Shown here: piece by piece, positions 1 through 9,677 of the stretch
Layout: every line of letters starts with the position of its first letter
How positions within the stretch are numbered: the stretch's first letter is position 1
DNA from: Escallonia rubra
Lineage: Eukaryota; Streptophyta; Magnoliopsida; Escalloniales; Escalloniaceae
Assembly (NCBI GenBank): GCA_033065855.1
Contig: JAVXUO010002900.1
Location: 119,708 to 183,707 of the forward strand
Length of the DNA: 64,000 nt
Reading direction: 5' to 3'
The notes under the pieces: model-generated
Seen by the model: only the letters and a program-made list of their open reading frames with translations
Told to the model about the DNA's origin: nothing
Databases searched by the model: none
Translations under genes and position numbers: made by a program

Positions 1-1650
1 TTTAAGCAAACCTCTTTTAATCCTCTTAGCATTACCAAAGAAATAAAAAACCTTGCCACTAACATTCTAACCTATGTAGCACAGTCAACATCATATAATG
101 TAGACCACGATTTACATAAGATTCATACCTCAAACCTAAAACGCCCCAAAGTTATGCCTACCTATTATTGTTCATGATCAACACTACGATTGTACGGCAG
201 CTGAGACAACACTATAAGAATTAATACAGCTTGCCACTTCAATCCCTGTCAACTCAGAGCTAAGATACATCTTTCTCGCTATAACATACATAATTTCCGA
301 TGTGGGTCAGCTGCGACTACAATCCAAGCTTCGGACAGTCACACCCGCACAATCAAAGAGCTTATTGATCGCCCTACAATCAGCAATTAAACATAAACTA
401 ACCCATCTAATTTTATGTACTGACTCAACATTTTTGCTCTATCAGATGTCGGGGAGTAAAGGACATCGTTGACACTGTGCACCCATCCTGTTGACTTCTC
501 CTATATCCCAGCTGACGGACACTCTTGTCATATGGAGCGGGCTATACAGCTTCAAATGCAGGAAAGCCAGATCCTTAGCCAAGTACGCATGTAGTGCTTG
601 AACCATGCTTTACCAAGATCGAATATATGACTGTATTACTACAAGTGGGTCTTCTATACTGCGGTAACTTAGTTAAAAGTAAATACTGAATGTTTGATAA
701 TATTGACGGGTGTCTTTATATCTTTTATCTGTATATGAGTCGTGAATAATTAATATCATGACCTATAATATGTTGTGTATTTATATGGCATTCACTTGAC
801 AAATTTTTATATCAATGTCATTCTTGCATTACAAAAAAGAAAAAAAAAAAGGTGAAAGCAATTCATGCATAGGATATAAGCCGTGAAAAATAGGCTTAGT
901 ATTGAGTGCTATAGCTATCCCACCTAAATGAGGATGGTATAACAAGGCAACCAATTCAATAAAAAAAGAAATGTATTCCCTCGGGCAAAGCAAAGCAGAA
1001 ATTTAGATTCTCCCTGCATTTTGGTAGTCCAATGAAAGTGTTTTGTCTTCGTTTACTCCTCAAAGAGAGAAAAGACTCCAAGAAGTTGAAGCCTCACGTC
1101 CCTTCGAAAGAGATATTCTTTCCTCCCTGTTACATTCATGAACAAGAACGTTCCTTCAAATCAAAGAAATTCATGAACCCAATCGTAATCCACATCGCCC
1201 TTAATCAATTTAAGACCATATTACTAAATTCAATATTAGAAACTATTGTCGATAATATTATATACTTCTAAGGTCATGTCTCTTTAAGAGAATGAACGAA
1301 AATGATTGTTATGTTATCGCGCTCACTAACCAAAAGCGAGTGTTGCAACTTGCAAGATCTAATCTCTTATCTTCTGGTGAGGGATAAAACCTCTTATTCG
1401 TAAATGATCAACTAATTCAAAGCTCGCAGGCTTAGTTCTGTTCACCTGACTATGTGGAAGAGTTATGAGTTTCGCTAACCTAGTATAACACGAAACTATT
1501 AACAGTTCTAGATTAATGTATGCACATTGTACAACTCATCGTCACAATACTAGTTTCAAACTTGTTTACTTTCATCATCCTCCATGCTACAAGTGTATCG
1601 TGAAGCCACCAAAACGTGAAACTAGCGCGCCCTTTAAATATGCAAAGACA
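1..1650. other. Intergenic DNA, no gene recognised
   Basis: I see no open frame with protein-like composition and no RNA gene here. The DNA is AT-rich with short poly-A tracts (for example near 834-850) and reads like old, decayed repeat sequence. Short open stretches at 1032-1271 and 1516-1752 have no recognisable domains and unremarkable composition. The second one runs into the transposon that starts at 1660. Confidence 0.5.
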
Positions 1651-1856
1651 TACTCAAATGAGTTAACTACTCGATTGACCACTGTACTGGTACCATTAGA
1701 CAAATTTAACTTTGGTCAGTGGACATTGATTTTGGGTCAAAGTGATCACTAAATTTTAAAATTTGTTTCAATCAAGTCACTCCGTTAGCTTATGTTAATA
1801 TAAGTCCGTCTATTTAGGGGTAAAACCATTCATTCACTGTTCACCTTCTTCTCTCT

Positions 1857-1857
<1 letters not shown>

Positions 1858-1899
<42 letters not shown>
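1858..1899. repeat. Compound (CT)n(CA)n microsatellite
   Basis: An uninterrupted run of CT dinucleotides is followed directly by a run of CA dinucleotides, inside the Pack-MULE-like element. Such a tract is expected to vary in length between individuals. Confidence 0.95.
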
Positions 1900-1904
1900 T
1901 GAAG

Positions 1905-2178
1905 ATCTGCTGAAATACACCTCAACCACAGTCTGTTTTAGTCCAAGAAAATTGTTGGGAAAGCAAACAATACTTTCGTTTGCAAATTTTTCTTTAGTTG
2001 CAAATCTAAGTGACAGTAATTGATTTGCTACCTGGCCAAAATAAATTCGTACCTCGGAAGGTATATTCTCTCTGTCCTCCAAGGCAGTAATAAGATCATT
2101 GCCAACTGGGTTCGACATCCACTGCATAGCTGTGAACAATGACTTCATATTTACGGCCACAAAATGTTGGATTATCAA
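1905..2178 (-). pseudogene. Captured gene fragment inside the Pack-MULE-like element (unrecognised)
   Basis: The minus strand has an open frame of about 90 codons with well-mixed, globular-looking composition, including the stretch NDLITALEDRENIPSEVR. It ends at a plausible splice donor (GTGTAT just after the codons for TVVE), after which the frame runs into the CA repeat. A possible splice acceptor (TTCACAG) lies near its upstream end. It lacks a proper start and end, and is enclosed by the element's inverted repeats, so it is probably one or two exons of a host gene captured by the transposon. I do not recognise the parent family. It could also be a chance open frame. Confidence 0.35.
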
Positions 2179-2389
2179 GGTGTGGTTGAAAGAAAGAGTT
2201 GCATCCGTAAAGATGGGTAGTGGAGGGCACTTAAAAAAAAATCACGTCCCCAGCTTGATTTGACAGAGTGGTCGGATTGAAACGAATTTCAAAGTTTAAT
2301 GATCACTTTGACACAATCGATATTTAGTGACCAAAATTAAATTTGTATAATAATACAGTGGTGAACCGAAAAATTAACTCTACTCAAAT

Positions 2390-3590
2390 ATGCCTCTCTA
2401 AGTAAATTGAGTATCCTTAGAGTAATTCCCAAAATGGCTTTGCTGCGGTTCGCAAAAAGAGAATATTTCTGTACGTGGCTCTTCAAGAAAAGTAGAATCG
2501 TGCATCACATGTCTGAACTCTGCCAGAAGATTAATGCCAAGGGCTCCACAATTTGCTGCTTTACAATTCAAGTCTAGTGTTATCAGTTAGAGAAGGCATA
2601 GCATCCCAACTTCCGCCATTGATTCTTTTCTTCCACTCTTCCATCAAATAGTTGTGGTCCTTGAGGAGAAATCTTGGCATGAAGAGCATTTGTTCCTACT
2701 TTTTGACCCTACACAGTCTTCAAAACTTGCCAACATTTCTTTATCTTTTTGTCTGGAACATTTGCTTTTTTTATTTTATTTTGCCTTTGTTTTCTTTTCC
2801 CCTTAAAACTTTGAGCACCACCTCCTCTCTTTTCTTTCCCCAAAGTCTGGCTAGGCTTGTCACGAATTCGCATACCAATCTTCACCAAGAAGTATATGCG
2901 CATGAATGCATACTTTCTATCTACATTTCAATCCTTGGCACCGGGGATGATGTTGATTTTACAGTTTTCCTCCTGCTTCAATAATGCTACTGGCCTCCCC
3001 CCTACATTTTGCTACACATTGTTGCTGCCATCAAGACGTGAAAAGAAATAGGTGTCACTAATGATTATATATATGCGACACCAGCATATATCTCTAATCT
3101 TCGAGAAAGCTTCTGACAAAGTTTTAGTAATGACTTAAACTCTTGATAAAACGAGTTTCAAGGATCAGGTGCTCTTGTCGCGGGCTCCAAATGATGATTT
3201 ACGTTTGGTGAACCACCGAGCTTAACTCTCTTGGAAGGCACACCCCAACCTAGATTCATAAGCATGCCATGGTTATGGATCATCTAAATTTCAGTAGAAC
3301 TATGTTTACTGTTTGGTAAGAACCAGACAAAGATAAAGTGCAAAAAGGAAGAGTTGAAATATGATTCTTCATGTCTACTGTTTGAAGTTAGGCTCTTCAT
3401 CAAGTCTCTGTGTAGATAACACCTATCTCTCTGTGACTGTTTCTACGGACTAGCTTGGTACGAGCAAAAGCATGCATAAAGCTGCACTCTATATGTAGGC
3501 TATTCCAAATGTCCTCCTTTTACAGGAACTAAATATACAAAGAGAGGTCATATAATATAATTTATCCTATTTACTTTGCCTTTTGGTTCA
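2390..3590. other. Upstream region of SEO-1
   Basis: No gene is recognised between the transposon and SEO-1. Open stretches near 2652-3051 are pyrimidine-rich and low in complexity. Close to the gene there are TATA-like strings at about 3489-3494 (tatatg) and 3551-3560 (tataatataa). The nearer one lies only about 35 bases from the chosen ATG, so the real transcription start is uncertain. The promoter block shared by the other SEO genes was not found here. Confidence 0.4.
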
Positions 3591-6506
3591 ATGAGCTTGC
3601 TTACTTCTCAAAATCCTCCACTGTCAATGGAAGAAGATTACCTCGTACAGAAGATTCTACTGACCCATGATCCTGATGGTCGTCACCTAAATTCTGAGTT
3701 GTTGCTTCGTGCTATGGAGGATGTCATGCATTATGCTACTCAATCAGAAGTAAAAACCCAATCCCCTGCCTCACCATATTTCAAGCTTAGCTGTTGTCCT
3801 TAATGATCATGATGTGATAAAAAAAAAAGTCTTTCTTGTCGATCATCCATCATTAAATTTCACTTACAGCAGATATGCTAATTCTATACAACTTCGTGTT
3901 CAAAAGCCTTATACAGGAGTTGGTTGTCAGCATTGTATACTCTTAACAGCTGATAACGTTTCACGCATTCAAAAGATTTGACTTATTTCAGGTTTCAGAT
4001 CGACATAGTGATGCCATTAGTTTAGGGGACAATGAAGTAATTGGACCAGAAGGAACACTGGGAAACACCGTTTATAAGATCTCACGCAAGGTACTCTTCT
4101 TGCTTTCTATCTCCTTCTTTGAATGTCAAATATTTCATCAGTCGTAATTTCAGATACTCTGCAACTGCTACAAGGATGAGGATTCAGAAACAAAGCTGGG
4201 GGCCCTGTTTGATACATTAGGCCACTATACTTGGGATGCGAAAGTGGTCTTACTGCTTGCAGCATTTGCATTGTGCTATGGTGAATTTTGGCTCATAATG
4301 CAAGTATATGCGCATGACCACTTGGCAGCATCGATTGCAGTGCTTAAGCAACTGCCAAGAGACTTAAGCGTGTTTAAGCCTCGGTTTAAGGCTTTGAGCT
4401 TGTTGATAAATGCTATGGTGGAGGTGACTAAGTGTATCATCAAGTTTGAAGGCCTACCTATGCAGTACGTAGTTCTGGACAATAAAGCAATGGTTGATAC
4501 AAGATTGCAGATCTACCAAGCTACTTGCTGGATCTTTAAAAGTTCATTGGCATGCTTTTCCCAAATCATAGATTTGAGGGCCCTGAAACACGAGCAAGTG
4601 CATGTTCTTTCCCTTGAATCAGCTAATTTCTCTTGCCACTTTTTGCTTGTAATAAGGGTGTGCATATCCTATTACAGCCTATAATTTACTGATATATCGA
4701 CGCTCTTAGCAGGCATCCTAATACAACAATAATTGCAACATGGGGGCTCTCAAGTTTGGCATTTAGGTTGAGCAGCTTATGCAGTGATCTCAAAAGTCAG
4801 GTGGATATGTGCCATCAACAAATAGGTGGTTGTTCTTTTGCAGAACCTTCGCAATGAAACCTTTCACTAGGCTAGATAGCATACTTCTGAAACTATTTTT
4901 TGTTGTACGGATTTTAGAAACAAGGTTGCTGAAGGAGATATGTGATGTTTTTAAGGAGACTCATGCGGACAACCAGAAAGTGCTTCAGAAGATATTTGCC
5001 TTGAAGGATGACTTACCTTTGAAAGATTGTTCATCGCAAGCAGAGGTAGATTTATCCAAGAATTTCATTGTCAAAATGCTATTTCTTTGCAAATTCATAA
5101 GTTGCACGCTTAGACGGCCTAGATAGTGCCTGTATATAAACTTTTCACGCGGGGAAGGAAACCTTTTATTTTGCTATCTAACTACGAGCTTTGGGGTTTA
5201 ACAACAGCTCCAAGTCTCTGAACTGAAAAACAAGGTAGTTATACTCTTAGTTTCAAAGCCAGAGCTCCTCCCGGTAGAGCAAATACACTTTCTAGTGCAG
5301 CAAACATACAATGATCCTTACAACAAGGAGATAGAAGGAAGCTATCAGATCATATGGATTCCAGTTCCATCTTCAGATACATGGACTCTTGCTGAAAAGA
5401 GGAGTTTCCATTTCTTGTCGAATTCCTTGCCGTGGATCTCCATTCGGCACACTAGGCTTTTGAGCTCAGCAGTTGTGAACTTCATCAAACGAGAATGGAA
5501 CTTCAACGAGGAGCCCTTAATGGTGGTACTGGATCTACAGGGTCATGTTACAAACTCGAATGCAATTGATATGGTGCTCATTTGGGGGGCCAAGGCATTT
5601 CCCTTTTCAACTGTAAGAGAAAGAGAGCTTTGGGAGCAGGAGAATTGGACTCTGCAACTCATGGTACATGGAATCAGCCCCTTATTGATGAACTGGGTAA
5701 GATATTTGAACTCATACTAGATCAAATTCGCCTTGTAATTCCGCGCTTTTAGCATTACCATTGTTCAAAGAGACATAATTTCGAGATTCTTCGATTGTTT
5801 GAATAATTGTTTACTTCCAATTCGACCCCTCAATTTTATCCCTTATTTTGTGTTCCATGGTTGTGTCCTAGAACCATCTGAGGATTTACCAATGGAAAAT
5901 GCCTCATTTATAAGGAGGGGAGAGTCATCATGCTCTGTTGTACACGTGTTGCTAACACCTTATTTACGTCAGGTAGAAGATGGCAAAAACATATGCATTT
6001 ATGGAAGTGATAACCTGGATTGGATAAGAGAATTCAATTCTGGTATGAAGGAGATTAAAAGTGCGGGAGTGCCACTTGAGGTGATCTACGCCGGTAGGAG
6101 GAACTCAAGTGAACATGTAAGAAACATTTTAGCCATCATTCAGAGAAACATTTTAGCCATCATTGATGAAGATGATCTCTATGGTTCTCTCACTCTGATT
6201 CAAAACAAGTTGTTTTGGCTTCGGTTGGAGAGTATGAGAAAATCACTTCTCAATCTTGGATACACACTCGCAAGTGACGGTATTATGAAAGAGGTATCAG
6301 ATTTGCTAGATATCGATTCTAAAGACCAGAATTGGGTAGTAATAGGAAAGGGGTCATCGACAGATATTGTAAAGCTTCAAGAGGAGAAACTCAAAGCATT
6401 CTTTGATCATTTTGCGGAGTGGGGGAAGTATGTTGGAAAGTTGGGGTTAGTGGGAGCAATTAGCACTGCCCTTGAGCCTCCATACAACGAAGAATTGGTT
6501 GAATGA
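3591..6506 (+). CDS. SEOR: SEO-1: diverged sieve element occlusion-related P-protein, C-terminally truncated
   Basis: This gene encodes a phloem P-protein of the SEO family, which assembles into filaments or plugs in sieve elements. I infer seven exons: 3591-3749, 3992-4090, 4154-4593, 4713-4825, 4918-5045, 5208-5696 and 5973-6506. Together they give about 653 residues, with the same intron positions and phases as the other four SEO genes. Family landmarks are YTWDAKVVLLLAAFALCYGEFW in exon 3 (shared pattern WDAK..LA.FA..Y.EFW), LPWISIRH and EEPLMVVLDLQGHVTNSNA in exon 6, and YGSDNLDWIREF at the start of exon 7. Three oddities stand out. Intron 3 seems to start with GC rather than GT. Exon 7 has a 24-base in-frame tandem duplication (RNILAIIQ repeated). 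The frame stops at 6504-6506, just before the region matching the family's C-terminal cysteine motif. It may still be translated; alternatively it is an early pseudogene. Family assignment is firm, functional status is not. Confidence 0.85.
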
Positions 6507-6578
6507 ACTGTTGTCTGTGAAAAATGTAAGCACCCCGTGTAGAAGTTTGTTATGTATAAATGCGATGTAACCGCATAG
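6504..6578 (+). pseudogene. Decayed C-terminal cysteine motif of SEO-1
   Basis: Reading on in the SEO-1 frame past the TGA stop gives TVVCEKCKHPV, a TAG stop (6540-6542), then KFVMYKCDVTA and a final TAG (6576-6578). This aligns with the C-terminus of SEO-2 to -5 (VVCAECGRLMEKLTLYRCC and variants). The cysteines and the frame are kept, but two stops interrupt it, so about 25 C-terminal residues are no longer encoded. Confidence 0.8.
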
Positions 6579-7870
6579 AGTGTTGCCCTTTCTTTTGGTT
6601 ATGAATGTATACATAACTAGCAAAGATTACAGGTCTTTGCAGGAATACTTGTATCAAGGTTTTTCTTAAGCGTTTAGGTCGACTTTAAATGGTGCAGAAG
6701 CCTCTTAACACTTTCTGATTGTGTAGGCTTAAATTCAATAGCAAGAGGGTCAAAGCTATGTGCATCTTCTTGCATTGTACTTCCTTTTTCCTTTTCCTGG
6801 TGATAGTTCCAGTACATAACTTTGACAACATTATGCATTCCTCTAAGAAGAGTACTCGCAGTATTTCTATTGCTGACATGAATTCAGTAAGGGCTTGATT
6901 TGTGGGATTGAGCAACCAATCCAAGTGATTGTAAACCAATTGAACCGATACACTCAATCAATACATATCTTTAAGTATACTGTTCTTCTTATTCGTTCTC
7001 TTTTCTTACCAATGGAAGGTACATCGTTGGGTACTAGTATAGTAGTATTCTAAGATTTTACAAGCAGTGTCAGATGTCCTCCTCCATCTTTGAAGCCAAA
7101 TCTCACCACTTGAATGAAAATCACCAACACTGTCAGTGAATTACCATTTGATCTAAAAACATAGAGTTGGTAGAGAATGCATATCAAGCTCTAACAGTGT
7201 ATTGTTCTCACGTAATCTTATTAGGACATTTCCAAAGAGGAGCAATTTGCAAGTTTGTTATGACTAAACAGGTGCAGAACTTACAGAGTCTACATAACTT
7301 TACTTACTTGAGTTCTACCAATGCCCATCAGCAGCAAAATAGTTTCCTACGTGGATCTACAAAGCGATGTGAACGATGATGTGAACGATACTGTTGAAGT
7401 CGAGCTTTTAGGTTCATCCCTCGAACATATGCAGCGAGAAAGTTGTTCAAGTTTATAATGACAAGCACAATATCAAGATGTTGGAGAAGAGTTGAACTAG
7501 ATCCACAGTTGTGTAATATTTTTATTAGAAAGTGCAGCAAGATCACGTAAACTGTGTTCAGATAAGAGTTCATACTTGATCCATACATGGACTATGATGG
7601 CTTCAACAGACTCTATCGCTAATCAACTGCAAAACTTTCCATGAGAACCACCAGAGTTGAATTGAATTGGAGAAGCCAAGATGAAAAATCCAGAGGACCA
7701 TTAAATGATAGAAAGATGAGTATTCTCTCCCTTGCAGAATTTTTTATTCTTTTTTTGCTTTTTATTAATACTTGGTATAAGATTTGAGGCTCTACTCCGG
7801 TAATACTTGACGTTGTTACAACATGCCATGGACCCATCGATATGCGTGCTCACATAGACAGGCCAACTAT
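6579..7870. other. Intergenic DNA between SEO-1 and SEO-2
   Basis: This is AT-rich sequence with no protein-like open frame and no RNA gene that I can recognise. Short open stretches here (for example 6685-6957 and 7328-7588 on the minus strand) have no family features. Confidence 0.5.
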
Positions 7871-7998
7871 ATTTAGACGGGACCTCCATAGTCTAGTCGG
7901 TACAAAGCACAATGCATGAAATTGTGGCATCACATGACGGTAGCATGTTCATGCGAGGGTAGCATGTTGTCTAGTAAAATGCCCGCACTTCTGCTTGC
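7871..7998. repeat. Block duplicated upstream of SEO-2 and SEO-3 (left copy)
   Basis: This block starts at tttagacgg and contains agtctagtcggtacaaagca and the phrase ggtagcatgttc. It recurs as 14282-14429. The second copy has an extra tandem unit of the phrase cgagggtagcatgttc. The match shows that the SEO-2/SEO-3 duplication, or a repeat inserted before it, covers this distance upstream of each gene. Confidence 0.8.
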
Positions 7999-9503
7999 TA
8001 CCGATTGTTATGTGTGTCGATACATTTGAGCCGTGACACGCAAAATTTCACAAAGAAAGTACCAGTAAAATATTTTAGAAGACGAAATACATGAAAGCAA
8101 AACCTACTTGCGACAAAATCTTTTCTCATTTGGGTAGTGACACCCAAAATTTCAAAGACTTGCTACAAAATTGTTTGTCTCTTCTGTGAGTGGCCTTATC
8201 TCATTCTTACTCCTTCCATTCCATTGGGTTTTCCGTTTGTGACTTTCTTCGTGAATTTCTAGGATAAGTTTAATATTATATATAAACATTAAATTGATCT
8301 CAAATAGTTTGGCAAGTCAAGTTAAAGTAAAAAGTTTAACATTTAGATGTAGTAGAATGAATTCGCAAGAAGTCAAAGGGAGAAAATTTTTCAAGCTCGT
8401 GCCTCCTGCGTTTTTCCTTTAGAAGTAGGAAAAACTAAGTGTGCAGACCACTTGTTCGATGAAATGCTTGACAGGAATACAATCACGAGGATCTGCCCCC
8501 ACCATCCCAGATCTGCTCCGCCCACCACAACTACCCATCGCCTCTCAAATATTTGTACCACCGTCGCCACAGCACCACAGATTCACCCGTCGTCACCACC
8601 GCAAACATAGATATGCGCCGCCGTCGCAGCAGTTGTGTAGTGGGTTTCTTAGTGGTTCGGCCTGGTGATGCGGAAGGTTTTTTGATGGTGGTGGTGTTGG
8701 GATTTAATAAGGGGGAGGTGGTGGTGGTGTTGTTGTTGTGATTCAATCTGATAGTGTTGTGATTTGATAAGGGGTGGGTGGTGGTCCGAGTTTGGTGGTG
8801 GTGGTGGTATTGACCGGCGGTGGTGCTTCGGGACATGGTCCGTCGGAGAGTCAATTGTTGAAAGATAAAAAGAAAAAAGAAATGAATGAAGAAGAGAACT
8901 CAAAAAATAATAATAATAATAATAATATATGCTTACCAAACACATCTCATTTTTCATAACAAATCAATACCAAAAGATGGTTTTTATTTTTTTATTTTTT
9001 TATAAACTGAAAACTAAAAACTAAAAATCACAACAGTTTTAAACGCACATTTAGATTATTCAACAGGACTGACCGAAGAGGTCATAAAGAATATAATAAT
9101 ATCAAGGAATGAAGTGAGAAATAAGTAAACAAGTTCTTTAAGATATTCAAGAAAGATACATTATTAAGCAGTAAAGTTTTGTTGGAATCAAATATTGTTC
9201 CCACCTTTAGCATATGTAGAGAATTTTCAGCTTAGAATTCGATTAGTCGAAAAGAAAAGTTTTCTCGACGATCATGCTTTTGTTCGTCACAAGCAAATGA
9301 TAAATCACGTAAACAATGCATCGACTGTTTTACTTTTAGTTGCAATAGGACTTGACATTTTATTGGTTTTCTTCCATAAGGTATATTCCTCTATGCTGGT
9401 CTTCAGTTTGTAGTCTTGGCTAACCCGTAATCGCCACTGTTTCATTGCCATTATATCTAACCAGAAATGCAAATCTTCTTCCAGACTTGAAGACCATAAA
9501 GTT

Positions 9504-9538
9504 TAGACCGAATTGAAGCAAGGTACTTGATTCAGTTG
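9504..9538 (+). promoter_or_regulatory. Conserved SEO upstream block (SEO-2)
   Basis: A block of about 35 bases with core aaggtacttgattcag lies about 140-175 bases before the ATG. It recurs in front of SEO-3 (15724-15758), SEO-4 (21525-21560) and even the diverged SEO-5 (43359-43395). Conservation across the old SEO-5 split suggests a functional promoter or 5' leader element. No factor is assigned. Confidence 0.5.
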
Positions 9539-9576
9539 CCAAGTGTAGGCCTTTACTCAATTGCTACTAAGCTGAT

Positions 9577-9584
9577 TATATATA
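9577..9584 (+). promoter_or_regulatory. TATA box of SEO-2
   Basis: The string tatatata lies about 100 bases before the SEO-2 ATG, which would give a 5' leader of roughly 65-70 bases. The same string at the same distance precedes SEO-3, and a variant precedes SEO-4. Confidence 0.65.
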
Positions 9585-9677
9585 GCAACAAGAGAGAAAA
9601 CCATATGCATACCAATATCACGATCAGTTTTGGTCTTCTTTTGTATCCTCTCAACCAACACCCTGCCTTTCCCTTCA

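Larger units (their letters stand above)
1660..2380. mobile_element. Pack-MULE-like element with long inverted repeats and 9-bp target duplication
   Basis: The two ends are inverted copies of each other over roughly 120-130 bases. Bases 1660-1789 match the reverse complement of 2262-2380 with scattered differences, and both ends begin GAGTTAA when read inward. The element is flanked by a perfect 9-base direct repeat, tactcaaat, at 1651-1659 and 2381-2389. Long terminal inverted repeats with 9-base target duplications are the hallmark of Mutator-like elements. There is no room for a transposase, so it is non-autonomous. The interior (about 1880-2215) carries a minus-strand gene-like fragment and a CT/CA microsatellite, which is the pattern of a Pack-MULE that captured host sequence. 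Confidence 0.75.
8390..9660. repeat. Duplicated SEO upstream region (copy in front of SEO-2)
   Basis: This region matches about 14640-15890 in front of SEO-3, and its last 500 bases also match about 21138-21690 in front of SEO-4. It includes a GGT/CCACC-rich low-complexity stretch (about 8480-8830) that creates histidine- and proline-rich open frames on both strands; I do not regard these as genes. The final part holds the SEO promoter. The intervening 7999-8389 has no clear partner in the other copy and no gene. Confidence 0.75.

Noticed and set aside
8531-8957. Histidine/proline-rich open frames on the minus strand before SEO-2 (and 14716-15179 before SEO-3)
   Set aside because: They arise from a GGT/CCACC low-complexity stretch; the two copies differ by frame-breaking indels.
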